Source: Kiritimatiellia bacterium (lineage in GTDB: Bacteria; Verrucomicrobiota; Kiritimatiellia; RFP12; UBA1067). Taken from it: DNA of 30,236 bases. The position numbers and the translations under genes were made by a program. Below are positions 8,696 through 16,720 of this stretch, piece by piece (the first letter of the stretch is position 1; each line of letters opens with the position of its first letter). Where the stretch lies: the NCBI GenBank assembly GCA_017508315.1, contig JAFVZE010000099.1:1-30236 (forward strand). The letters are read 5' to 3'. Below the pieces are notes generated by a model. It was not told the origin of the DNA. It saw only the letters and a program-made list of their open reading frames with translations, and did not search any database.

Positions 8696-11658
8696 CAACG
8701 CATACCTTTCGTGACGTTTTTCGCAGCGTCGGCATCGATGGCGTGTCTGACATGCAGTGCGCGCATCAGGCCCTTGAACGGCTTGATACCTTCCGGCAAT
8801 TCGCGGCCCGGCATTATGTTCGCCCCGAAAATGGCGGTCTTGAAATGTAGCGCCAGACGATCGTAAGGATATGTCTTTTTAACTCCGTCGAGCGAACAGG
8901 AAAGCGTTCTGCCGGTCTTTTCGATCACCACGCGGTTCCATTCGCCGGGACGAAGTTTAAGTCCGGTGCGGAAATGACGCGGAACGAGCGAGCGCCCGAA
9001 GAAGGATATCACGAGTTCGCCCTTGTCGGTGACGAGCCTGAGTCCGCACTCCTCGTTCACGGAGTGCATCTGGCGGATAAGCACATAGCTCTCTTCCGCG
9101 TCCGGGCGGATCTCGAAACCGAGTTTATAGCCGCTGTCGCAAGGGATGAGCTCCTGCGGGAAGGCGAGATACTGGCCCCGGCCGTCGAACCTGAGCGCCG
9201 GCGAACCGTCTTCGGCGATCACCCGGTCGGGGACGGAATTGGTAAAATCCTTCGTCAGTTTCGGACCGGACTTGATGAACTCCCACCACATCGGCCCTTC
9301 CGAATCCCAGCCGCCGCCGAGACTTACGTCCCAGCGCCGGTCGCCGCCGACGGCGACGAGGAAATCCCCGCGGGAAGAATCGGCGAAATCGTATTTGACG
9401 TCGACGATGCGGGCAGAGTCCATTTCTGCGTCGACCCATTTGCGCCGGCAACACGAATAGCATTCGACCCGGCGCTTCGCCCCCGAAGGCCGCACCGGCA
9501 CGATCGGCCGCGAACGCCAGACCCGTCCGCTTTTTGAAATCGCGCGCAGCTGATAGACGGGGTTAAGCGATATCGCATCAAGAACGACTTCGGTTTCAGC
9601 CGAACGAGTTCCGAGCGGAGCGGGATAATCGCCGAGCTTGTCCATCCTCTCCACCTCCAGCCGGAGATTCCCGGGCCAGGTCGACGCGTAGACGCCGCGC
9701 TCGAGCACGTCGGCGAGCGATACCTCCTTGACGACATCCATTTTCGAAACCGAAATGCGGACCTTGGCCTTCCGGCACGCGTCTTTAGGGACCGAGAGAA
9801 GCATAGTGCGTTTTGCGGTGATGTTAAGCTTGACCTTGCGCGGATTTCCTTCGTCCGCCACGCGCACGGGATCGTACGGCACCTCCGCGCGCCGGAGCTT
9901 CCAGCCGTCGACGCCGGGAATTTCCACCAGCACCTCGCGATTGCCGAAACTGCGGATCGCCATGAACGAAACGACGAAATTATGATCGCGTTCGCGGTTG
10001 AAAAGCTCCCCGTTTTCGGCGGACGCGACTTCATGCGTATTTTCCATCACCTCCAGGGACGAAAGCTCCTCGCCGGACGCGAAAGAACCTTTCACGGCGT
10101 ATCTGCCGCCGCCGAGAGGTTTCACCGAGAACGATTCCTCCGCCGGCGCGATTATCTCCCGGAGCGGCTGCCGGCAGTAGAGATAATTGATGCATACGGC
10201 GGGTTCGAACCTGGTGGAGTCGAATCCGCGGTAGACCCTGACATCCTCCCCGGTCTTCACCTCGATCTCAGGCGTGACCGCAAGTTCCGACGCGAAGTCC
10301 TCGCCCGGCAAACGGTAGGAAAACGCCGTGAGCTTCGCGGTCGGCAGCTTTTCCCACGGAAGCTCCCTGAGCTTGCGTCCGGACGCGTCGCGCAGCACCA
10401 CACGCGCCTGGAACGGCGCGGGCGCCGTGCCGTCGGGCACGTACAGGAGTTCGGCATGATACGCCTCTCCCACGCGCATCGTCTGGCGCGTGGAAAGGAC
10501 CAGATTCGGCACCGAGACGTCGTCGCCGGGGCGGGGCTTCAGCGGCTCGCGGTTGATCTTGGATCTGTAGTAGCCTATGACGCGCGCTACGGCTCCGGCG
10601 CTCGTAACCGTCGGCTGGAAAGAAGTGTTCTCGTTCGCCTCGTTCCATTCGAACGCGACGAGGATGTCGGGATTCTGCAGCATCGCCTCGTCAAGAAACG
10701 TGCGCAGCATCTCCGTTCCGTACTGGTCGCTCACCGGTCCGTTTTTGTGGTTTATGTAGGCCTGTTCGATGAAAGCCCCGAGATATTTGTCCTTGAATTC
10801 CGGCCGGGACATCACCTCGAGCGTCAGCGGGAAAAGATACTTCCGGCAGAGGTCGGTCTTCAGAATATGCCGGCCGTGGTCGCCGTTCCAGGTGAGGTAC
10901 CTTTCACAGAGCCACAGCTGCACCCCGTCCGCCCACGACAGCATTTCGGCGAGCTCGCGTTTGTAGCGCTCGCAGGCCTCCGGCGTGCAGACGCCCGGAT
11001 GCTTGGAGCTGTTGAACGAGCCGTACATCGGATAAAACGGCGCAATCGGGAAACAGGCGAACGGCGGAATCTCCGGATCGCTCTTCAGGAGCTTAAGCCA
11101 ATCGCACTGCTTATCGAGCGCGTTGCCCCACAGCCAGACGAGCGGCCGACCGTCGAGACGCGCGGCATAAGGGCTTTTCGCCGCCGCCTGAATCATTTTC
11201 TTGAGCGTGGCGTAATGCGGATCTGCGCGGTCGGGCTTGCGGTAGAAATTCCAAAGAACGGGAAACTGCGAATACCCATCGGGCGGAGGGTCTTTTTTAA
11301 GCCACCCCAGCTGCTCATGATATACGCCTGAATAGGCGATGGAACCGAAACCGTCGAATCCGCTCCAGCGAAGAATTTCCATATCCCGGTAAAAGCCGGC
11401 CTTCATCGCCCCGCCCGGTTTTTTACGCAGAGTGCTGTCGGTGAAAAGCGGCCGGTCGATGTAGCGGTGCTGAAAATTCATCGCCGGAGTATACAGCTGC
11501 CGCTCGGCGAAAAAGTACGTCTTTCCGGCGCGGCGAGGCCGCTCCACCGGGTCGTTGGCTTCGCTCACGGTTCGATCGCACGGAATTTGCGCGAGCCCCC
11601 CCGCACCGGCAAAAACAAGTCCGAGCCCCAGCGCGGCCTTCAAACATTCAATCCTCAT
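8695..11658 (-). CDS. Secreted GH99/GH71-like glycoside hydrolase with C-terminal LamG domain (copy 2)
   Basis: A 987-aa paralogue of the 407-3349 product, similar along its whole length: signal peptide (1-23), barrel beginning near ILRWSGFDGFG, catalytic-type stretch EWNEANENTSF (W338, E340, E343), beta-rich middle and LamG end (~810-980). The open frame extends up to 11808, but those extra 50 residues overlap the preceding gene and are not signal-like. ATG 11658 gives a clean signal peptide, has AAGGGA 10 nt upstream, and matches the paralogue's start. It lies 25 nt after the FGE-like gene and its stop overlaps the next ATG. Two full-length copies in one operon suggest different linkages or chain positions in one glycan. 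Residue differences outside the conserved cluster are numerous, so this is not a recent duplication. Confidence 0.75.
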   Translation of the reverse strand: MRIECLKAALGLGLVFAGAGGLAQIPCDRTVSEANDPVERPRRAGKTYFFAERQLYTPAMNFQHRYIDRPLFTDSTLRKKPGGAMKAGFYRDMEILRWSGFDGFGSIAYSGVYHEQLGWLKKDPPPDGYSQFPVLWNFYRKPDRADPHYATLKKMIQAAAKSPYAARLDGRPLVWLWGNALDKQCDWLKLLKSDPEIPPFACFPIAPFYPMYGSFNSSKHPGVCTPEACERYKRELAEMLSWADGVQLWLCERYLTWNGDHGRHILKTDLCRKYLFPLTLEVMSRPEFKDKYLGAFIEQAYINHKNGPVSDQYGTEMLRTFLDEAMLQNPDILVAFEWNEANENTSFQPTVTSAGAVARVIGYYRSKINREPLKPRPGDDVSVPNLVLSTRQTMRVGEAYHAELLYVPDGTAPAPFQARVVLRDASGRKLRELPWEKLPTAKLTAFSYRLPGEDFASELAVTPEIEVKTGEDVRVYRGFDSTRFEPAVCINYLYCRQPLREIIAPAEESFSVKPLGGGRYAVKGSFASGEELSSLEVMENTHEVASAENGELFNRERDHNFVVSFMAIRSFGNREVLVEIPGVDGWKLRRAEVPYDPVRVADEGNPRKVKLNITAKRTMLLSVPKDACRKAKVRISVSKMDVVKEVSLADVLERGVYASTWPGNLRLEVERMDKLGDYPAPLGTRSAETEVVLDAISLNPVYQLRAISKSGRVWRSRPIVPVRPSGAKRRVECYSCCRRKWVDAEMDSARIVDVKYDFADSSRGDFLVAVGGDRRWDVSLGGGWDSEGPMWWEFIKSGPKLTKDFTNSVPDRVIAEDGSPALRFDGRGQYLAFPQELIPCDSGYKLGFEIRPDAEESYVLIRQMHSVNEECGLRLVTDKGELVISFFGRSLVPRHFRTGLKLRPGEWNRVVIEKTGRTLSCSLDGVKKTYPYDRLALHFKTAIFGANIMPGRELPEGIKPFKGLMRALHVRHAIDADAAKNVTKGMR

Positions 11659-11683
11659 ACTGTTTCCGTCCCTTTCTATCGGA

Positions 11684-12907
11684 TCAGTGAATTCCCACGA
11701 TGATGCGGACACCCCCGGAAGGCTTGCGGGTCTCTGCCACCACCCATTGTCCCCAGGTGGCAAGATAAGTTCTTTTCGCCGAACGGCAGTAGACGCCGGA
11801 GTTTGCATACGATCCGCCCCTGACCGTCTTTGTCGCCTGACCGCCGTTCGTATACGGCATCGTCACCGGGTCGGTGCCGAGAGAGCAATGGTCGAGACAA
11901 TGCTCCCAGATATTGCCGAGCATATCGTAAAGCCCCCACGCGTTCGGCTTTTTCAGCCCCACCGGGTGCGTACGGCCTCCGGAATTTCCGTTATACCACG
12001 CAAGCTCATCCAGCGACGAATCGGGATCGTACGTTTCTGCGCCTTCGCCGGCGCGGCAGGCGAATTCCCACTGTGCCTCCGTCGGTATGCCTACGTTTTC
12101 AAGTCCAGTCTTTTTCCAAAATCGGTACAGCCAACCTTTTTGGGCATCGTCGGTAATACCGTAATACCACGAATTCTTCACATACCAGTCTCCGGCTTCT
12201 TTACCACCCACCAACTTGATCGTATCATAATACGAAATATTATCCATCGGGCAAAGATCGCTGTCGGGACGATCCTGCTGCAGACTGGGATCGGCGTTTT
12301 CTTTATTGTCAATCGTCCGCCACTGGCCCTGCGTAACCGGAAATACGCCGATGTAAAAGTCGTTCGTAAGTGTCACCTCGTGACAGAGTTCATCCGCATA
12401 AGCGGCGGTAAGCCCAGCCCCGGGCGTCCCCATCCGGAAAGTGACACCCTTCGCCGGAATTCTCCTGAACAGCATCGCATACTTGCGGTAGTAATCGGCA
12501 GCGATGGAGTAGGGCAGCTCATTCGTGGATGCGTAATATCTTTTCGCTTTGCTGTTGAAATCGACCGACATGTAATCGGGCGGATTCGACTCGGTCCAGA
12601 GATTGACCTTCGCCGTGAGAGCTCCCGACGTCCGCGAGAAATCGCCGCGCGGCCGCCAGTACGCTCGCTTGCCGGCGCCGGCGGTGCATTTTTTCGACAC
12701 ATCGCCCACCCATCCGCCGGGAACGTCGATTTTAACCCCATCCAAATACAGCTCAACGGTGACAATCGCTTCTTCGGCAAGGTCGTAAACAACCGTAACC
12801 ATCCGGCTCTTCGGGTCCTGCTTAACCTCCGTAACCGAAACCGGAAGCGAAGTTTCGGCAAAGACCGTCAAAGCGGAAAGAACAGAAAGCAAAAATATAT
12901 GTTTCAC
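11684..12907 (-). CDS. Secreted SUMF/FGE-like protein (second of pair)
   Basis: 407 aa: signal peptide (1-17), Ig/Fn3-like front domain (~20-115) and an FGE-sulfatase fold (~145-407). Family signatures are FYIGVFPVTQGQW, PTEAQWEFACRAG, HPVGLKKPNAWGLYDMLGN and VRGGSY. True formylglycine-generating enzymes convert a sulfatase Cys using a copper-binding Cys pair. Here only the second Cys remains (C374); the first is N369, so FGE activity is unlikely. No sulfatase gene is in the window. Related folds serve as iron enzymes (EgtB) and as ligand-binding C-type-lectin-like domains, so binding or structural roles are possible. GTG 12907 is chosen over TTG 12925 because GGGAGG sits 7 nt ahead and the signal peptide then starts MKHIFLL. 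Gap to the upstream gene: 14 nt. Confidence 0.75.
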   Translation of the reverse strand: MKHIFLLSVLSALTVFAETSLPVSVTEVKQDPKSRMVTVVYDLAEEAIVTVELYLDGVKIDVPGGWVGDVSKKCTAGAGKRAYWRPRGDFSRTSGALTAKVNLWTESNPPDYMSVDFNSKAKRYYASTNELPYSIAADYYRKYAMLFRRIPAKGVTFRMGTPGAGLTAAYADELCHEVTLTNDFYIGVFPVTQGQWRTIDNKENADPSLQQDRPDSDLCPMDNISYYDTIKLVGGKEAGDWYVKNSWYYGITDDAQKGWLYRFWKKTGLENVGIPTEAQWEFACRAGEGAETYDPDSSLDELAWYNGNSGGRTHPVGLKKPNAWGLYDMLGNIWEHCLDHCSLGTDPVTMPYTNGGQATKTVRGGSYANSGVYCRSAKRTYLATWGQWVVAETRKPSGGVRIIVGIH

Positions 12908-12921
12908 AGTATACCTCCCTT

Positions 12922-14292
12922 TCAATCAAGTCTGATCGCCAGACGACAACCGAGATGTTTACCGCCGTTAGGGGCGTCGGTTGTGATTTTCCCAAATAAC
13001 CCTTTCTGCACCGTTCGCGCCGCGCTGCGGCAATGCGTCACCGGCTCCCAATAGCTTCCGCCGCGAATAAGACTGGAATCGTTCCAGTCGGTCGTGCCGG
13101 ATACGCCGTAATGCATCAGAGGATCAATCGCCTGCAGTACTTCGAAATTATCTTTGCTCACTATCGCATAGTAAGGCTCCTTGGTGTATATCCAAGTCCG
13201 GGTCAGATCGAGCGTCGCCTCGGCGGCATTGCCGAGCATGTCGTAAAGCCCCCATGAGTTCGGCTTTTTCAGCCCCACCGGGTGCGTGGTTCCCTTGGAA
13301 TTGCCTTCGTACCACGCATAATCATCGATATCGGAACTTGAAAACTTGCCGTCTTCGCCCTTAACAAGATTTCCACCCCAATAGAATGCCGCATACTCGC
13401 TGGCCCTGCATGCGAACTCCCATTCAACCTCCGTCGGCAGACTGCACTTTGCAAAACCCGTTTTGGCGCGGAATTTTCCGATAAGCGAAGCAGCGCTCTC
13501 TATGCCGTAACGGTTGGAATGAGTGCTGGGCACGAAGAGATTTCCAATTATGCTACTTCTTGAAAGTACTGTCTGAGGGCGCTCCTTGGCGTCGTCACCC
13601 TCCGTAAAACCTCCGCTTGCCGTCTCTTTATCCATTATCCGACGGTATTGCTCCTGCGTCACTTCATAGATTCCGATATAGAAATCATTGGTCAGAGAAA
13701 CCGTGTGGATGTTCTCTTTGCCGATGAAAAAGGCGCTATCATTCTGCCAGGCCTTGTCCATCCGCCCGACTTCAGTCGACGGCGAACCCATCGGAAACGC
13801 GACATTCGCCGCATGAATGCGCCGGAAAACCATTTCCGAGGTCTTATACCGGCGGTTGGTGACCCCGCCCGGGACCTCCTCGGCCGTCTCGTAATAGCGG
13901 TGAGATGTCGGATTGTCCAGATCCACCACCAGATAATCCGGCGGCGTATTGACGGCGCGCGCTTTTATTTCCACCGTCAGAACAGCCGAACCTACCTCTT
14001 GGCTTTCCGGCCAGCTGAGGGATGGTTTCCAATAAATGCTTTTCCCCTGTCCGACCTGAACGAGTTTGCCGACATCTCCTTTGAGAGCGGAGATGTTGTG
14101 CCGCCCGACGGATACGCCGTTGGTCAGAAAGTCCACGGTGATGATACCGTCAGCGCCCGAAAGATCGTATGTCACCTTGACACCGCTCCCGCCGCGCTGC
14201 CCGATTTTGATATTGGAAACTTCCGGCACCGCGGCTCCGGCCCAGATTACGGCAGAAGCAAGCGCACAGCCTAAAAACAAAAAGCTCTTCAC
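12922..14292 (-). CDS. Secreted SUMF/FGE-like protein (first of pair)
   Basis: 456 aa with the same plan as the next gene: signal peptide (~1-20), Ig-like domain opening with PEVSNIKIG (~23-115), then FGE-sulfatase fold (~160-456; FYIGIYEVTQEQYRRIM, PTEVEWEFACRAS, HPVGLKKPNSWGLYDMLGN, IRGGSYW). C421 is present but the position of the partner copper-ligand Cys is E416, so a classical FGE reaction is unlikely. The Ig-like front plus FGE fold is frequent in Kiritimatiellota-type genomes, which supports the taxonomic guess. The frame opens at 14370, but GTG 14292 is preferred: GGGAGG precedes it in the same arrangement as for the sister gene and the product then starts MKSFLFLG. It begins 11 nt after the short first gene. 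The pair looks like an old tandem duplication. Confidence 0.75.
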   Translation of the reverse strand: MKSFLFLGCALASAVIWAGAAVPEVSNIKIGQRGGSGVKVTYDLSGADGIITVDFLTNGVSVGRHNISALKGDVGKLVQVGQGKSIYWKPSLSWPESQEVGSAVLTVEIKARAVNTPPDYLVVDLDNPTSHRYYETAEEVPGGVTNRRYKTSEMVFRRIHAANVAFPMGSPSTEVGRMDKAWQNDSAFFIGKENIHTVSLTNDFYIGIYEVTQEQYRRIMDKETASGGFTEGDDAKERPQTVLSRSSIIGNLFVPSTHSNRYGIESAASLIGKFRAKTGFAKCSLPTEVEWEFACRASEYAAFYWGGNLVKGEDGKFSSSDIDDYAWYEGNSKGTTHPVGLKKPNSWGLYDMLGNAAEATLDLTRTWIYTKEPYYAIVSKDNFEVLQAIDPLMHYGVSGTTDWNDSSLIRGGSYWEPVTHCRSAARTVQKGLFGKITTDAPNGGKHLGCRLAIRLD

Positions 14293-14303
14293 GTTCACCT
14301 CCC

Positions 14304-14528
14304 TCATCTTAAAATAAACCCGAATCCGAGCGTAAGAAAGTTTATCGAATCCGCACTTACCGCGAACCAAACTCCGCCGTTGGCGGCCAGTAAAGTGTTG
14401 CCGTCAGCGGGGGATGAAACCGCACTGTGCGAAGGTGATCGCTCTGTCGACCCTGACACAATGCAGGAATCGGCGAACGCCGCAGCCGCGACGCACACGC
14501 CGGTAACAACTATCAACAGGTACTTCAT
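14304..14528 (-). CDS. Short secreted protein at the head of operon A
   Basis: 74 aa from ATG 14528, or 77 aa from TTG 14537, which has the better spacing from AAAGGA. The N-terminus MKYLLIVVTGVCVAAAAFA is a convincing signal peptide with a cleavage site after AFA, leaving about 55 residues. The mature part is Ser/Ala-rich with one Cys, then a hydrophobic, glycine-containing end (FLTLGFGFILR). I recognise no family. Its coding nature is supported by the signal peptide, by the 11-nt gap to the first FGE-like gene, and by its place between the divergent promoter region and the operon. It could be a small surface or periplasmic component. Confidence 0.55.
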   Translation of the reverse strand: MKYLLIVVTGVCVAAAAFADSCIVSGSTERSPSHSAVSSPADGNTLLAANGGVWFAVSADSINFLTLGFGFILR

Positions 14529-14564
14529 AGCGGACAATAGTTCCTTTCAATGATTTTCAACCTT

Positions 14565-14570
14565 ATTTTA
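14565..14570 (-). promoter_or_regulatory. Possible -10 element for operon A
   Basis: TAAAAT on the minus strand, 27 nt before the TTG start and 36 nt before the ATG start of the first operon gene. At 17 bp upstream only TGGAGT (half a -35) is found and no TG extension is present. A weak core promoter would fit dependence on an activator, but the assignment is tentative. Confidence 0.3.
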
Positions 14571-14577
14571 CGTAAAA
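14566..14577. promoter_or_regulatory. Perfect palindrome TTTTACGTAAAA in the module A divergent region
   Basis: Twelve-bp perfect inverted repeat in the ~130-bp AT-rich region between the divergent operon A and kinase genes, overlapping the possible minus -10. It is a candidate regulator site, but AT-rich palindromes of this size can arise by chance. Confidence 0.3.
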
Positions 14578-14641
14578 AAACGCAATCACTCCATATACCA
14601 TAAATTGGATAGCAAACAAATGACTTAAAAACGGAATATTT

Positions 14642-14650
14642 TGGTAAAAT
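14642..14650 (+). promoter_or_regulatory. Extended -10 (TGGTAAAAT) of kinase gene A
   Basis: TG-G-TAAAAT ends 9 nt before the kinase ATG at 14660. Transcription should start at about 14657, leaving a leader of 0-3 nt. No Shine-Dalgarno sequence and no clear -35 are present. The same ten bases GGTAAAATAC occur at the equivalent position before kinase gene B. Confidence 0.6.
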
Positions 14651-14659
14651 ACCGTCATT

Positions 14660-16720
14660 ATGCGATTGTTCTGGTCTGCAGCAATTCTTCTATGCGCGCT
14701 TCCGGCTGCGGCGGCGGCCGGTTCGTCTAATGCGTTGACGACCGTCGCCGAAATCCGGCGGTGGTCAGCGGACAACATCACCGGACGAGTCGACTTCAAC
14801 CTTTCCGGACAAGTGCTTTCCGACACCTCTTTCATTTATTTCATATTCAAAGACGAAACCGGCTTTCAGACCATCAACCCGGTTAAATCCGATGACGGCA
14901 GATCGGTCGGTCCCGGCGATATTGTAAGCGTAGCGGGATCGATCTACAAACCGACCCACAATTGGATGGACGTCAAGGCCAAGCGCATCCGCATCGGTTC
15001 AAACGCCGAGATTCCGCCGCCAGTCGACATCGATGCGAAAAAACTCTTCGATTCCGACATGCTCTACCGGTTCGTACGGGCTGAGGGCGTTGTTGTCCGC
15101 GCGACGCGGGACGATCTGGATGCGCAATACAACTGGCTTACGCTCAGAACCGAATCGGGCATGATTCAGCTTGCGGTTCTCAACACTACGCTGCCGCTGA
15201 AAAAGGCGGAAGCGATGATTGACGCCGAGATTTCCGCGTCCGGGTTCGTCCGTCCTTTCGAGAACCTGCGCAAGCCGCTCGGCTTTTACATCGCCATTCA
15301 GCCCCCTGGCGCAATAACGGTTGATATCCCCCCTCCAAAGGACCCATTCCTGCCGGACAAGAAATCGCCGCGCGTCCGTATGCACCGTGAAGCGATATCC
15401 GGCTTCGTACGGGCCGTCAGCGCGGACTCCTTTTACATACGCACATGGAAAGACACCTGCCTGCAGGTTAAAATGCGTACCCGCTCCTCCCTGCCGCCGG
15501 TCGGACAGTGGATAGACGCGAGCGGATTCAGAAACTTCGAAAATCTCCAGCCGCAGCTTCTGGAATCGCTCTGGCGCCTTCAAAAACGGACCGAAGCCAA
15601 CGATCCGGTCACCGCCGTAGAACTGCCGCAACTCTTCAGATTCGACGTTCTGTCCGGGGATTACGTAGGCAAAATCGTGAGCATTGAAGGCACCGTTAGA
15701 CTGGAACCCAAAGCTCTCGGCGCAGAAGGCTTCAATCTCACGCGCGGAGGTCATTGCGTATTTGTCGACATTTCGGCTTTTCCAGAAGCGTCCGCGAAAC
15801 TGCAGGATCAGGCGGTCGTGAATGTCACGGGACTGTGCCTGAATGAATTTAAATCGAATTATTCGACGGACACATTCCCGAGTTTCTCCCGGGCGAAAAT
15901 CGTGCTGCACCAGGCGGACGATCTTAAGATCATCAAAAATCCCCCGTGGTGGACGACCGGCCGACTTATGGTGCTGGTGGCGATATTGTGCGCGGCGATC
16001 GCCGCGATCATGGCATGGAACCGGGCTCTTCAGCGGCTATCGGACATCAAAAGCTCGAGAATCTCGCATGAAAAATTCGCCAGAATGACCGCGCAGCTTA
16101 AAGCCGAGGAGCGACGGCGGCTTTCAGTCGAACTGCATGACTCCATCGCCCAGAATCTTACCGGTATCGCCATGACCGTCAACACCGTCCGCGACATCTA
16201 CAAAGCCGGAGGCGCCGTTGAGCCGCAGCTTCTGGACATCGCCGTGAGCGCGCTCAAATCATGCCGTGAAGATATCCGCAACTGCCTGTGGGAACTGAGG
16301 AACGACGCGCTTGAGGCGCCGACCATGGACGAAGCGATCCGCAGGACGCTCGCACCGCACACCCGCAGCGCCAGAACCCACATCCGGTTCAACGTGCCGC
16401 GCTCCCTCTTCTCCGACAATTCGGCCCACGCCGTTCTCTATGTAATCCGGGAGCTTGCGATCAACGCCGTCCGCCACGGGCAGGCGAAAGAACTGCGAAT
16501 AGCCGGCATCGTGGAAAACGGAAAGCTGCTTTTCTCCGTCCAGGATAACGGTTGCGGCTTCGACTGCGCCAACATCCCCGGGACTGAAACGGGACACTTC
16601 GGATTGCAGGGCGTAAAAGAGCGCGTCGCATCTCTCGGAGGCGAACTGGACGTCTCCAGCATCTGCGGCAAAGGGGCAAAAATCACCGTAGCCGTTCCTC
16701 TGACCAAAAAAGAATCATGA
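14660..16720 (+). CDS. Sensor histidine kinase with tandem OB-fold-like periplasmic domains (module A)
   Basis: 686-aa kinase of the HisKA_3 (NarL-partner) type. Signal peptide 1-20; a periplasmic region of about 410 residues that reads as four OB-fold-like beta units (~40-100, 134-196, 243-292, 333-396; e.g. SGQV...GDIVSVAG, RAEGVVV...ISASGFV, ISGFVRAV...WIDASGF, SIEGTV...VNVTGL); one membrane helix (~435-453); DHp domain with phospho-acceptor H493 in SVELHDSIAQNLTG; and HATPase with N602 (RELAINAVRHG), DNGCGFD and a GHFGLQGVKER lid. It would phosphorylate the regulator whose ATG overlaps its stop by 4 bp. Divergent placement suggests that it controls operon A. The signal is unknown; the beta domains might bind a glycan or a protein. 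The OB assignment is by pattern, the kinase assignment is firm. Confidence 0.85.
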   Translation: MRLFWSAAILLCALPAAAAAGSSNALTTVAEIRRWSADNITGRVDFNLSGQVLSDTSFIYFIFKDETGFQTINPVKSDDGRSVGPGDIVSVAGSIYKPTHNWMDVKAKRIRIGSNAEIPPPVDIDAKKLFDSDMLYRFVRAEGVVVRATRDDLDAQYNWLTLRTESGMIQLAVLNTTLPLKKAEAMIDAEISASGFVRPFENLRKPLGFYIAIQPPGAITVDIPPPKDPFLPDKKSPRVRMHREAISGFVRAVSADSFYIRTWKDTCLQVKMRTRSSLPPVGQWIDASGFRNFENLQPQLLESLWRLQKRTEANDPVTAVELPQLFRFDVLSGDYVGKIVSIEGTVRLEPKALGAEGFNLTRGGHCVFVDISAFPEASAKLQDQAVVNVTGLCLNEFKSNYSTDTFPSFSRAKIVLHQADDLKIIKNPPWWTTGRLMVLVAILCAAIAAIMAWNRALQRLSDIKSSRISHEKFARMTAQLKAEERRRLSVELHDSIAQNLTGIAMTVNTVRDIYKAGGAVEPQLLDIAVSALKSCREDIRNCLWELRNDALEAPTMDEAIRRTLAPHTRSARTHIRFNVPRSLFSDNSAHAVLYVIRELAINAVRHGQAKELRIAGIVENGKLLFSVQDNGCGFDCANIPGTETGHFGLQGVKERVASLGGELDVSSICGKGAKITVAVPLTKKES

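Noticed and set aside
6134..8866. Plus-strand open frame of 910 codons opposite the DUF5107 gene
   Set aside because: Same reason: mirror frame of GC-rich codons, no signal peptide, no known motif, no ribosome site.
11555..13054. Plus-strand 499-codon frame opposite the FGE-like genes
   Set aside because: It crosses the boundary between two well-supported minus-strand genes and shows no domain.
11684..14292. FGE/C-type-lectin-like folds as variable proteins of a diversity-generating retroelement
   Set aside because: No reverse transcriptase, template repeat or adenine-rich variable end is visible in the window.
14999..15910. Minus-strand 303-codon frame opposite kinase A
   Set aside because: Antisense to the sensor region, which is conserved with kinase B; no independent coding signs.
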